Shown in pieces: positions 8,677-19,610 of a stretch of DNA of 64,000 nucleotides. The position numbers were made by a program, and so were the translations under genes. The notes beneath the pieces are model-generated. The model was not told where the DNA came from. It saw only the letters and a program-made list of their open reading frames with translations, and ran no database searches. The stretch lies in the NCBI RefSeq assembly GCF_004328645.1, contig NZ_CP031395.1:1451501-1515500 (forward strand). The letters are read 5' to 3'. Each line of letters begins with the position of its first letter. Position 1 is the stretch's first letter. Origin of the DNA: Hylemonella gracilis (GTDB lineage Bacteria > Pseudomonadota > Gammaproteobacteria > Burkholderiales > Burkholderiaceae_C).

Positions 8677-9870
8677 ATGCACGACATCCAACACTACATG
8701 CGTCCCGGCACGCTGCAATTGACCAGCTTGCCGCCGCTCTCGCTCTACGTGCACCTGCCCTGGTGCCTGAAGAAGTGCCCGTATTGCGATTTCAACTCGC
8801 ATGAACTCAATCCCAGGGATGTCCCAGAGCAACGCTACCTCGACGCACTCGTTGCCGACCTCGAAGCCTCGCTGCCGCTGATCTGGGGCCGATCGGTCCA
8901 AAGCATCTTCATCGGTGGCGGCACGCCCAGTCTGTTCAGTCCGGCCGGCATCAACCGCCTGCTGAGCGATATCCGTGCACGTCTCAGGCTGGCCGCCGAT
9001 TGCGAAATCACGCTGGAGGCCAACCCGGGCACGTTCGAGATAGACCGTTTCGCGGCCTTCCGCGCGGCGGGCGTGACGCGCCTGTCCGTGGGCGTGCAAA
9101 GCTTCAACGATGACCATCTGAAGGCTCTGGGCCGAGTGCATGACCGCGCCCAGGCCCTGGCCGCGCTGGAGGAGGCCGCGCGCAGCTTCGAGACCTGGAA
9201 TCTGGACCTGATGTACGCCCTGCCGGGGCAGAGCCTGGCGCAACTGGACGCCGACCTCGACGCAGCGCTGTCCTTCGCGCCGCCACATTTGTCGGTCTAC
9301 CACCTGACCATCGAGCCCAACACCTATTTCGCCAAGTTCCCGCCGCAGACGCCGGACGAGGACACGGCCTACGCCATGCTGGACCGCATCACCGAACGCA
9401 CGGGTGCTTCGGGCCTGGGGCGTTACGAGGTCTCGGCCTACGCCCGACCCGGCCATGGTTGCCGCCACAACCTCAACTACTGGCAATTCGGTGATTACCT
9501 TGGCATCGGCGCGGGCGCGCACGGCAAACTCAGCTTCGCCCACCGCGTCATGCGTCAGGTGCGCGCGCGCGATCCGCGCCTGTACATGGAGCGTGCCCTG
9601 TCGGCGGAACCTGGCAGCGCCGTGGTGCAGGACGAGGAGGTCAGCCGCGCGGATCTGCCTTTTGAATTCATGCTCAACGCGCTGCGGCTGCGGGAGGGCT
9701 TCGCGTTGCAGGATTTCTCGGACCGCACGGGTTTGGCTTTGACCGCAATCCAGCGGCCGCTGGAAGAGGCCGAGCGCAAGGGCTGGCTCACGCGTGACCT
9801 GAGCAGGGTCCGACCTACGGAACAGGGGTTCGATTTTCTCAGCGACCTGCAGGCGCTGTTCCTGCCCTGA
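8677..9870 (+). CDS. hemW: Radical SAM haem chaperone HemW
   Basis: A 397-residue radical SAM protein of the HemN-like family. The cluster-binding CxxxCxxC is C30, C34 and C37 in PWCLKKCPYCDFN. The GGGTPS SAM-binding segment and the C-terminal winged-helix region (RADLPFEFMLNALRLREGF) fit HemW, a haem-binding protein that delivers haem to respiratory enzymes, rather than the coproporphyrinogen oxidase HemN. The ATG at 8677 is preferred over a TTG at 8653; an ATG at 8698 is also possible. It follows rph-rdgB as in many Burkholderiales. Confidence 0.9.
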   Translation: MHDIQHYMRPGTLQLTSLPPLSLYVHLPWCLKKCPYCDFNSHELNPRDVPEQRYLDALVADLEASLPLIWGRSVQSIFIGGGTPSLFSPAGINRLLSDIRARLRLAADCEITLEANPGTFEIDRFAAFRAAGVTRLSVGVQSFNDDHLKALGRVHDRAQALAALEEAARSFETWNLDLMYALPGQSLAQLDADLDAALSFAPPHLSVYHLTIEPNTYFAKFPPQTPDEDTAYAMLDRITERTGASGLGRYEVSAYARPGHGCRHNLNYWQFGDYLGIGAGAHGKLSFAHRVMRQVRARDPRLYMERALSAEPGSAVVQDEEVSRADLPFEFMLNALRLREGFALQDFSDRTGLALTAIQRPLEEAERKGWLTRDLSRVRPTEQGFDFLSDLQALFLP

Positions 9871-9988
9871 TACTTGCCCCGGATCCTTCCAGGATCGAGC
9901 GCCATGGCTCATGGCCTTCGTTCGCGCTTCATTTCCGTGTCCGGCCTGCCGATATAGTCTCTGAGACCCCAGGCGCTCAGGAGGTGGC

Positions 9989-10783
9989 ATGTTCTCGATT
10001 TACGGCGAAAGCGGTCGCATCTTTCGCGGCGCGATGGAAGATCTCTGGCGTGTGGACGCCTTGCGTGGCGTGATGCGCGCGCGCCGATTGCCTGGGCTGA
10101 CGTCGGACCCTCGCGATCCCGCCGCCGTGGCGTATCGGCGCGCCACGGCCCGCGTGGCACGTGAGGGCGCTGCGGCAGAGCCGCAGGCCGATGCCGACGA
10201 GGTGGTGGCCGCCATCGAAGCGCCGCCCCGCAGCCTGGCGGCCGGCGCTGCACTGTCCGCCTACGCACAGGCCAGTGGCCAAGGCCGCGAGCGCCAACCG
10301 CTGCGGCGCGTGGCCGACGTGATGACCCGCCAACCCATGACCGTGAACGCGGATACCAGTGTTTTTGAGGCCTGGCGCTTGCTGGGCGAGCGCGGCGTGG
10401 GCCAGGCCCCGGTGCTGGCTGGCGCCGCCAGTGGCGCGCCTGGGCGGCTGGCTGGCCTGATCAGCCGGGCCGAACTGCTGGACCTGCGGCGCTTGCCGCG
10501 ACCCGACGCGCCGGCCGACGCCTGGCGTGAACTGTTGATGCGTCCCGTGGCGGCCGTCATGTTCAGTCCCGTGCCGGCCGTCAGCCCGGATGCCGATCTG
10601 CGGCGCGTGGCCCGTGTGTTGCTCGACACCCACCTGCCTGGGCTGCCGGTGCTGGAAACCGTGGACAGCAGCATGGAACCTGGCGCGCAGGGCCAGGACG
10701 ACGGCGTGCTCGTGGGGTTTATCTCGCGCAGCGACATCCTCCAGGCCGTGGTGCACGATCCGCCGCTGGACCTCTGGGGTTGA
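9989..10783 (+). CDS. CBS-domain protein
   Basis: A 264-residue protein with two CBS motifs. The first is about 103-160 (VADVMTRQPMTVNADTSVFEAWRLL), the second about 178-260 (LMRPVAAVMFSPVPAVSPDADL and GFISRSDILQAVV). CBS pairs bind adenine nucleotides and sense energy state or regulate a partner. The first 100 residues have no recognised domain and no membrane segment. A ribosome-binding site AGGAGGTGG precedes the ATG closely. The partner is unknown and no enzymatic domain is fused. Confidence 0.8.
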   Translation: MFSIYGESGRIFRGAMEDLWRVDALRGVMRARRLPGLTSDPRDPAAVAYRRATARVAREGAAAEPQADADEVVAAIEAPPRSLAAGAALSAYAQASGQGRERQPLRRVADVMTRQPMTVNADTSVFEAWRLLGERGVGQAPVLAGAASGAPGRLAGLISRAELLDLRRLPRPDAPADAWRELLMRPVAAVMFSPVPAVSPDADLRRVARVLLDTHLPGLPVLETVDSSMEPGAQGQDDGVLVGFISRSDILQAVVHDPPLDLWG

Positions 10784-11001
10784 CACTCTGCCCGCGCGAC
10801 GAGGCCGGGCTTCCTTGCTTGCGTGGGCGCTCGGCCGCCCTCGCAAGCACGGCGCATCGCACACCGAAGGGACGTGGTCCCGGGGCCGCAGGGCACTGCG
10901 GTGCCGGGGGGACATAGTTCTTTACAAACAAGACGCAATATCATTCTGGCTTGCGGGCATGATGCCTCGCCTTCTGTTTTCATTTCCGGTTCTTCCCCTC
11001 C

Positions 11002-12467
11002 ATGCAAGCCCTCACCCCTACACGTCGCCATCGCACGCGCCGCATTGCCCTGTTGATGACGCCTGTCGTGCTGATTGGCGCGGGCTGGGGGGCTGGCAAT
11101 GGTGGGAGCGCAAGAGCGGTGCCCAGGCCAGTTACCTGACGGCGACGGTGCAGCGCGGCGACATCGAGGACGTGGTCACGGCCACTGGCTTGCTGCAGCC
11201 GCGCGACTATGTGGATGTGGGCGCTCAGGTGTCCGGGCAACTGACCAAGATCCATGTCGAGGTGGGCAGTGATGTGCAGGCCGGGCAATTGCTGGCCGAA
11301 ATCGGCGCCGAGCAGTCGGCTGCGCGCGTCAAGGCCAACCGCGCCTCGCTGCGTGCCCAGCGGGCCACGCTGGCGCAACGACAGGTGGAGTTGGTCAAGG
11401 CCGAGCGCGATTTGCGCCGCCAGAAAAATCTGATGGCCGACGAGGCCACCACGGCCGAGGCCGTGCAGAACGCCGAGACCACGGTGCTGTCCACGCGGGC
11501 GCAGATCCAGTCCCTGGAAGCCCAGATCGAGCAGGCTGACGCCACCATGCAGGTGGAGGAGGCCAACTTGAAGTACGCCAAGATCTACGCGCCCATGCCG
11601 GGCACGGTGGTCAGCGTCAGCGCCCGTCAGGGGCAGACGCTCAACGCCAACCAGGCGGCGCCGACCCTCTTGCGCATCGCCGATCTCTCCACGATGACGG
11701 TGCAAGCCCAGGTCTCCGAGGCCGACGTCAGCCGCCTGCGCGTGGGCATGCCGGTCTACTTCACGACGCTGGGCAGCGGTGGCCAACGCTGGCAAAGCAC
11801 CCTGAAGAAGGTCGAGCCCACCCCCGCCGTGACCAACAATGTGGTGCTCTACAACGCCTTGTTCGACGTGCCCAATCCGCAGCGTCGCTTGATGTCGCAG
11901 ATGACGGCGCAGGTCTTTTTTGTGGTCGCGCAGGCTCGGGGCGTGCTGACGGCGCCGATGGCCGGGCTGACGATCCAGCGTGGGCAAGGGGGCGGACCCC
12001 GCGCGAACGCGGGCGCGGCGGCAGGCGCTGCCGGCGGCAGTTCGGGGCCGGCGACAGGGTCCATGCCCGCGCAGGGCGGGGCCGGCAGCGGAGCTGCCCA
12101 GGGCTCGCGCCCGGATTGGCAGAACCTGTCGGCCGAGGAGCGCGAACGCCTGCGCGCCGAGCGGCGTGCGGCGAATGGCAATGCCGGCGGTGGTTCCGCA
12201 TCTGGAGCCTGGGGCGGTGGCAACGCGGCGGGTCCCGCGCCCTCCCGTCGTGCCACGGCCAAGGTATTGACGGCCAACGGGGTGCAGGAGCGCGAGGTGC
12301 AAGTCGGCGTGAGCAGTCGCGTGCTGGCCGAAATCCTCTCCGGCCTGGAAGAAGGGGACCGGGTGGTCACGGGCCAGCGTCAGGGTAGTGGTGCAGGCGC
12401 TGCGGGTGCTGCTTCGGCTGGCGCAGGCCAGCGTTCCGGCGCTCCGGGTGGCATGCCACCTCGCTGA
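11002..12467 (+). CDS. macA: MacA-type membrane fusion protein, frame broken near N-terminus
   Basis: Periplasmic adaptor of a MacAB-type exporter. The downstream frame reads [20 protein letters not shown], a lipoyl/HlyD domain, a coiled-coil hairpin, then the beta-barrel. An insert of about 80 Gly/Ala/Pro-rich residues precedes the last strand. The natural start is in another frame: ATG 11002 encodes [19 protein letters not shown] and a hydrophobic anchor, then stops at 11136. Adding one G to the six-G run at 11087-11092 joins it to [15 protein letters not shown] and yields 488 residues with the usual anchor. The break is either an assembly error or a real frameshift. The in-frame alternative start near 10960 would lack the anchor. 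Confidence 0.85.
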
Positions 12468-12483
12468 GCAGGCGCGGGCAAAC

Positions 12484-14532
<2,049 letters not shown>

Positions 14533-14547
14533 GCGGGCGTGACAAAA

Positions 14548-16032
14548 ATGATGTGTCGTGACATGAATTCAACAAGAACGAAGCAAGGCCAGGGCCGGCG
14601 CATCGCACCGACCCTGGCCTTGCCGGCGCTGCTCTTGCTGCAGGCCTGCGCCAGCACGGCGCCGCCGGCCGATCCGGCCGGGGCCGCGGCACGCGCCAAG
14701 GTCGAATTGCCTGCTGGCTGGCGCACTGATGCGCCAGCGGCCGAGGCGCCGGTGCTCGACGGCGCCTGGTGGACTGCCTTCCAGTCCCCCGCGCTGGAGC
14801 GCCTGATCGCCGAGGCCCAAGGCGACAGCGCCGAGTTGCGCATCGCCTATGAGCGCATCCGCCAGGCCGAGATCACCTTGCGCCAGAGCGGGGCCTCGCG
14901 CTGGCCTTCGGCCAACGCCAATGCAGGCGCGTCGCGCAGCAGCAGCAGCGCCGCGGGGCAGGCGACGACCACGCGTGAATCGACCAGTGCCGGCTTGTCG
15001 GTCAGTTACGAGGTAGACCTTTGGGGCCGCGTCGCTGACAGCGTGCGCGCGGGCAATGCCAGCCTGCGCGCCAGCCAGCACGACTGGCAAGCCGCGCGCC
15101 TGAGCCTGGTGGCCGGCGTGGCCGGGCAGTATTTCCATTGGCTGGGCCTGGGGGAGCGCGTGGCGCTGGCCCAGGCCAATCTGGCCCGGACCGAACGACT
15201 GCTCGCCATCGTCGAATCCCGGCTGCGCAATGGCGTGGCCACGCCGCTGGAGGTCTCGCAACAGCGCGGCACCTTGCTCAGCCAGCGTGTCGCGTTGCTC
15301 GCCCTGCAGCAGCAACGCGGTGAAAGCGCCACCGCCCTGGCCTTGTTGCTGGGGCGTCAGCCCATCGGTTTCTCGCCCGAGGCGTATGTGTCGGCCTCGC
15401 GCGATGCCGCTATGGATTTCGCGGCCCTGCGCGTGCCCGAACTCGCGCCCGGCCTGCCTGTGGCCTTGTTGACACGCCGACCGGACCTGGCCGCCGCCGA
15501 GGCGCAACTGGCCGCGGCCGACGCCAATGTGGACGCGGCCCGCGCGGCCCTGCTGCCCAGTGTGTCCCTCTCCGCGTCGACCAGCCTGACGTCGGCCAGC
15601 CTGTTCAGTCTGGCCGATCCGACGCGCAGCGTCTCGCTGGGCCTGGCTCTGGCGCAGAGCATCTTTGACGGGGGCCGCCAGCGTGCGCAGATCCAGCTCA
15701 GCGAATCGCAGCGGGTGGTACTGATCGAGAACTATGGCCAGGCCATCCGCACGGCCGTCAAGGAAGTCGGTGATGCCCTCGGCCAGGCCAGTTACAGCCA
15801 GCAGCAGGAGGATCTGCAACGCGAGCTGGTGGTGCAGGCCCAGGCCTCGCTGCGCCTGGCCGAGCTGCGGTACCGGGAAGGTAGTGGGGACCTGATGTCC
15901 CTGCTCGACGCGCAGCGCAGCCTGTTCAGTGCCCAGGACAGCCTGAGCGTGCAGCGCCTGGCGCGCCTGCAAGCCGTGCTGGACCTCTACAAAGCACTGG
16001 GCGGGGACTGGGCGCCACCGCCCAGTGTCTGA
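14548..16032 (+). CDS. NodT-family outer membrane efflux lipoprotein
   Basis: About 494 residues. An N-terminal lipoprotein signal ends in LLLLQACAS, with the lipid-anchored Cys near residue 34. Two OEP (TolC-like) repeats follow, recognisable by WWTAFQSPALERLIAEAQ, SYEVDLWGRVADSVRAG, LLTRRPDLAAAEAQLAAADA and LRYREGSGDLMSLLDAQR. It forms the trimeric outer membrane duct for the adjacent MacAB. The start is uncertain among GTG 14539 and ATGs at 14548, 14551 and 14563. The gene almost touches macB, so one operon is likely. Confidence 0.92.
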   Translation: MMCRDMNSTRTKQGQGRRIAPTLALPALLLLQACASTAPPADPAGAAARAKVELPAGWRTDAPAAEAPVLDGAWWTAFQSPALERLIAEAQGDSAELRIAYERIRQAEITLRQSGASRWPSANANAGASRSSSSAAGQATTTRESTSAGLSVSYEVDLWGRVADSVRAGNASLRASQHDWQAARLSLVAGVAGQYFHWLGLGERVALAQANLARTERLLAIVESRLRNGVATPLEVSQQRGTLLSQRVALLALQQQRGESATALALLLGRQPIGFSPEAYVSASRDAAMDFAALRVPELAPGLPVALLTRRPDLAAAEAQLAAADANVDAARAALLPSVSLSASTSLTSASLFSLADPTRSVSLGLALAQSIFDGGRQRAQIQLSESQRVVLIENYGQAIRTAVKEVGDALGQASYSQQQEDLQRELVVQAQASLRLAELRYREGSGDLMSLLDAQRSLFSAQDSLSVQRLARLQAVLDLYKALGGDWAPPPSV

Positions 16033-16096
16033 TACTTGGCAGCACGGCACACGGCGGTGGGGGGCGGCTGTGTCTGAATCCGTTCTCTACGATTTT

Positions 16097-16126
16097 TTGA
16101 CAAAACGAATGAGAATGATTTTTAAA
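16097..16126 (+). promoter_or_regulatory. Candidate promoter with Fur-box-like site upstream of the PepSY gene
   Basis: TTGACA at 16097-16102 is a good -35. The 15-mer TGAGAATGATTTTTA at 16110-16124 matches 11 of 14 informative positions of the 7-1-7 Fur consensus TGATAATnATTATCA and would overlap a weak -10 (around 16121-16126). Another TATACT lies at 16131. The downstream genes are iron-linked. Fur binding is inferred. Confidence 0.65.
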
Positions 16127-16143
16127 TAGATATACTCTGCTGC

Positions 16144-16833
16144 GTGAAAACGCCTGGTGCCAGTCCCCTGCCTACAGCCGCCGAAGCCGCGCCGCGGCTC
16201 ATCGCGTCCCAGCGCGCCTGGTGGCTCAAGACCCTGCACCAATGGCACTGGATCAGCTCGGCCCTGTGCCTGATCGGCATGCTGCTGTTCGCTTTCACAG
16301 GCATCACCCTCAACCACGCGGCCGACATTGGCGCGCAACCCCAGGTCACCCGGAAGCAGGTGCAATTGCCGCCCGAAATGCTGGCCGCCTTGGGCCACGG
16401 GGGCGGCGAGGCCCCAACGCCGCAAAGTGACGACGCTCCGCTGCCGCCCGCCATGCGCCAGTGGCTGGACCAGGCGCTGACGCTGGAGTTGCCTGCGGCC
16501 CCGGCCGAATGGTCGGCCGAGGAGGTTTATCTCTCACTGCCTCGGCCCGGCGGCGACGCTTGGTTGCGCATCGCGCGCGACAGCGGCGAGGTTGAGTACG
16601 AACTCACCGACCGGGGCTGGATCTCCTGGCTCAACGACCTGCACAAGGGCCGCCACACCGGCTGGGCCTGGAAGTGGTTCATCGATGTGTTTTCCGTCGC
16701 TTGCCTGTTGTTCTCCATCACGGGGCTGCTGATTCTCAAGTTCCACGCGGCCAATCGGCCCAGCACCTGGCCTCTGGTTGGCTTGGGGTTGATCGCGCCG
16801 CTGCTGTTGCTCATTCTTTTTGTTCATTCCTGA
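16144..16833 (+). CDS. PepSY-associated membrane protein
   Basis: A 229-residue inner membrane protein of the PepSY_TM type. Helix 1 is about 36-56, and two more helices lie near the C-terminus (about 178-200 and 209-227), with a soluble domain of about 110 residues between. Histidines cluster near the membrane faces (LHQWHW, LNHAAD, DLHKGRHTG), as in PepSY family reductases that carry electrons through the membrane. The GTG at 16144 has no clear ribosome-binding site. It is the first gene after a Fur-like box and leads the DUF2271-DUF4198-ApbE-reductase set, so a role in iron or siderophore reduction is inferred. Confidence 0.82.
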   Translation: MKTPGASPLPTAAEAAPRLIASQRAWWLKTLHQWHWISSALCLIGMLLFAFTGITLNHAADIGAQPQVTRKQVQLPPEMLAALGHGGGEAPTPQSDDAPLPPAMRQWLDQALTLELPAAPAEWSAEEVYLSLPRPGGDAWLRIARDSGEVEYELTDRGWISWLNDLHKGRHTGWAWKWFIDVFSVACLLFSITGLLILKFHAANRPSTWPLVGLGLIAPLLLLILFVHS

Positions 16834-16853
16834 AGCCGAGGAGTTTCCTGTCC

Positions 16854-17432
16854 ATGTCGTCCGCCATGAAGATCTCTTACACCAGCTACGGGTCCGTCCG
16901 GGGGCTGGGCCGCGTCCTGCCCTGGGCTGCGCCCCTGACCGTGGCCTTTGCGCCGGCGGCGGTGTTCGCCGCCGACCTGTCGCTCACCGTCGAAGTGCCG
17001 CGCCTGGACGTGGCCGAGTACCACCGTCCCTATATGGCGATCTGGGTCGAGAAGGCCGACCAGAGCTTCGCCGGCAACCTCGCCGTCTGGTACGACCTGA
17101 AGATGCGCAACAAGGAAGGCACCAAGTGGCTCAAGGACATGCGCTCCTGGTGGCGCAAGAGTGGGCGCGAACTTGACATGCCGGTGGACGGCATCAGCGG
17201 TGCCACCCGCGCGCCGGGCGTGCACACGGTGAGTTTCGGCAACAACAGTGCCCTCAAGGCCCTGCCCGCCGGGGAATACCAGCTTGTGATCGAGGCTGCG
17301 CGCGAAGTGGGTGGGCGTGAACTGCTGCGCCTGCCCTTTGCCTGGCCCGGCAAGGCCGGTGCCAAGGCCACGAGCAGCGAAGCGCGTGGCCAGACGGAAC
17401 TGGGCGCCGTCAGCCTGACCGTGCAGCCCTGA
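16854..17432 (+). CDS. DUF2271 periplasmic protein with candidate flavinylation motif
   Basis: A 192-residue exported protein. The signal peptide ends around AVFAA (residues 36-40). The mature part begins DLSLTVEVPRLDVAEYHRPY, typical of DUF2271. Residues 112-118 read DGISGAT, matching the Dxx(S/T)GAT signature at which ApbE attaches FMN in NqrC/RnfG-type proteins; the acceptor would be T118 (codon 17205-17207). A few residues later VHTVSFGN continues the domain. ApbE is encoded two genes downstream. The protein is therefore proposed as a covalently flavinylated periplasmic electron carrier; this is inference. ATG 16866 is an alternative start. Confidence 0.82.
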   Translation: MSSAMKISYTSYGSVRGLGRVLPWAAPLTVAFAPAAVFAADLSLTVEVPRLDVAEYHRPYMAIWVEKADQSFAGNLAVWYDLKMRNKEGTKWLKDMRSWWRKSGRELDMPVDGISGATRAPGVHTVSFGNNSALKALPAGEYQLVIEAAREVGGRELLRLPFAWPGKAGAKATSSEARGQTELGAVSLTVQP

Positions 17433-17473
17433 AAGCCGCGAGACCGCTCACCGAACACGCAAGGAACACGACC

Positions 17474-18382
17474 ATGAAAAAACGCCTTTCCCTTCTCGCC
17501 TCGATGGCCGCGCTGGCGGCCGCGTTCGCCGCGCTGCTGCTGCCCACCGCCGCGCAGGCCCACCGCTCCTGGCTGTTGCCCTCGGGCACCGTGTTCTCGG
17601 GGCAGGAGCCTTGGGTGGCGGTGGACGCGGCCGTATCCAACGACATCTTCTACTTCGAACACAACGCCGGCAATCTGGACAACCTGGTCATCACCGGGCC
17701 CGACGGCAAGCCGGTCGAAGCGCAGAACCAGGCCAAGACGCGCTACCGCAGCGTGTTCGACGTGAAGCTGGACCAGAGCGGTACCTACCGCATCGCCCTG
17801 GTCAACGACAGCGTGTTCGCCAGTTACAAGGTGGGCAACGAGACCAAGCGCGTGCGCGGCACGGTCGAGAGCCTGCGCCAGGAGATCCCCAAGGACGCGC
17901 AGGACCTGCGCGTGACGCGCTCGCAGACCCGCACCGAAACCTTCGTGACGCGGGGCAAGCCCGGTGGCGACAGCCTCAAGCCCACGGGCCGTGGCATCGA
18001 ACTGGTGGCGGTCACGCACCCCAACGACCTGTTCGCCGGCGAAACCGCGACCTTCCGTTTCGTGGACGACGGCAAGCCTGCCGCAGGCTACGGTGTGACG
18101 GTCATCCTGGGCGGCAAGCGTTACCAGGACAAGCTGACCGAGCTGAACCTGGACACCGACAAGAATGGCGAGATCAAGGTCAAGTGGCCGCAGGCCGGCA
18201 TGTACTGGCTGGAGGTCGAACCTGCCCGTCCGGCGCGTCCGCAAGGCGCTCCCCAAGCGGGTGGCCCCGGCATGCCCGCCGCTCCGGGTGCCCAAGGCGG
18301 GCCGATGGGTCCCGCAGGGACCCTGGACAAGCCGACGCGGCGCGCCGGCTACAGCCTGACGCTGGAAGTCCTGCCGCAATAA
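17474..18382 (+). CDS. DUF4198 periplasmic protein
   Basis: A 302-residue protein with a clear signal peptide (MKKRLSLLASMAALAAAF to AQAHRSW, cleavage after AQA). The mature N-terminus HRSWLLPSGTVF is the DUF4198 hallmark, and its leading His could bind metal once the signal is removed. Two beta-rich Ig-like segments follow. A Gly/Pro/Ala-rich linker (about 247-280) lies before the C-terminal strand. DUF4198 proteins resemble periplasmic metal-handling components; the biochemical function is not established. It lies between the DUF2271 and apbE genes on the same strand. Confidence 0.85.
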   Translation: MKKRLSLLASMAALAAAFAALLLPTAAQAHRSWLLPSGTVFSGQEPWVAVDAAVSNDIFYFEHNAGNLDNLVITGPDGKPVEAQNQAKTRYRSVFDVKLDQSGTYRIALVNDSVFASYKVGNETKRVRGTVESLRQEIPKDAQDLRVTRSQTRTETFVTRGKPGGDSLKPTGRGIELVAVTHPNDLFAGETATFRFVDDGKPAAGYGVTVILGGKRYQDKLTELNLDTDKNGEIKVKWPQAGMYWLEVEPARPARPQGAPQAGGPGMPAAPGAQGGPMGPAGTLDKPTRRAGYSLTLEVLPQ

Positions 18383-18461
18383 GCCGAGTCGCCGTGCAGG
18401 GGCGCGGGCCCGAGGTCGCGCCGGCGTGGCCGGGCCTGGGCTGCCCTGGCGAATCTCCCGC

Positions 18462-19586
18462 ATGAGTGCCACAGATTTTCCCGAGACCGCCGATGCCGTC
18501 CGGGTGCTGCTGCCGCGGCATCTGGACGAGGCGCTGATGCCCACGCTGGGCGTGCGGCCCCGGGGTCTCGAAGGCGCAAGCATGGGCACGAGCTGGCGCG
18601 TCCTCTGGCTGGCGGACCGCGTCGCTGGACAGGCCGCGTCGGAACAGGAGGTCGCTGTCCGGGCGGCTGTGCAGGCCGAGTTGGACCTCGTGGTCGCGCA
18701 GATGAGCCATTGGCGGGCTGATTCCGATCTGGGGCGTTTCAACCGCGCGGCCCCGGGCACGGTGTTACGCCTGCCTGCCGCGTTTGCCGAGGTGCTGCGC
18801 GCCGGCCTGTGGCTGGCCGAGCTTTCCGGCGGGGCCTTCAATCCGGCCGCAGGTGCCCTGGTCAATCTCTGGGGCTTCGGCCCGTCCGCCGATCCGCTGC
18901 ATCCCTCGGGTGCCCACCCGCGCTACGACGAGCCCGGGTTTCTCATGCCCACGGAAGGCGCCGCGCGCGCGGCTCTGCTGCAATGTGATTGGCGCGCCCT
19001 GCGCTTCGATGGCCAGGATGGCATCGTCCAGCCTGGGGGCCTGCAACTCGATTTTTCGGCCATTGCCAAGGGCCATGCCGTCGACAGCATTGCCGCGCGC
19101 TTGCAGGCCATGGGGTTCGCACATGTGCTGGTGGAGGTGGGCGGTGAACTGCGTGGTGCCGGCTACGGCCTGGGCGGTCAGCCCTGGTGGGTCGAGTTGG
19201 AGGCACCGACGGCAACGCCCAGCGCGGCCTTGCCGCGCACGCGCCTGGCCTTGCATGGTCTGTCCGTCGCGACCTCGGGGGACTACCGGCGCTGTTACAC
19301 CCATGACGGCCTGCGTCTGCCCCACACCATCGACCCGCGCAGTGGCCGCCCCATCACGCATGGCCTGGCGTCCGTCAGCGTGGTTCATCCTCAGTGTCTG
19401 TGGGCCGATGCCTGGAGCACGGCCTTGACCGTGCTGGGCCTGGAGCAGGGGCTGGCCCTGGCGCGCGAACACCAGATCGCGGCCCTGTTCGTGCAGCGCG
19501 TGCCGGCCGCGGGCGGCCAAGGTGAGTCCGGGCACGAGACATTGCGCGAGGTGCTCACGCCCGCGCTGCAGGCACTCGCCGAATGA
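18462..19586 (+). CDS. apbE: FAD:protein FMN transferase (ApbE family)
   Basis: A 374-residue ApbE protein, the Mg-dependent enzyme that transfers FMN from FAD to Thr/Ser of target proteins. Motifs: SGGAFNP (122-128), DFSAIAKGHAVD (197-208), LVEVGGELRGAG, and HTIDPRSGRP (288-297). No signal peptide or lipobox is visible from the ATG at 18462, nor from an in-frame start at 18426, which is unusual since many ApbE enzymes are periplasmic lipoproteins. The likely substrate is the DUF2271 protein encoded upstream. A reductase gene follows after 24 nt. Confidence 0.92.
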   Translation: MSATDFPETADAVRVLLPRHLDEALMPTLGVRPRGLEGASMGTSWRVLWLADRVAGQAASEQEVAVRAAVQAELDLVVAQMSHWRADSDLGRFNRAAPGTVLRLPAAFAEVLRAGLWLAELSGGAFNPAAGALVNLWGFGPSADPLHPSGAHPRYDEPGFLMPTEGAARAALLQCDWRALRFDGQDGIVQPGGLQLDFSAIAKGHAVDSIAARLQAMGFAHVLVEVGGELRGAGYGLGGQPWWVELEAPTATPSAALPRTRLALHGLSVATSGDYRRCYTHDGLRLPHTIDPRSGRPITHGLASVSVVHPQCLWADAWSTALTVLGLEQGLALAREHQIAALFVQRVPAAGGQGESGHETLREVLTPALQALAE

Positions 19587-19610
19587 CACGGGCCCCATGA
19601 CCTTGTTCCG

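Noticed and set aside
8379..8804. Possible genes inside the rdgB-hemW gap
   Set aside because: Short frames on both strands are products of the palindromic element; no ribosome-binding site or domain.
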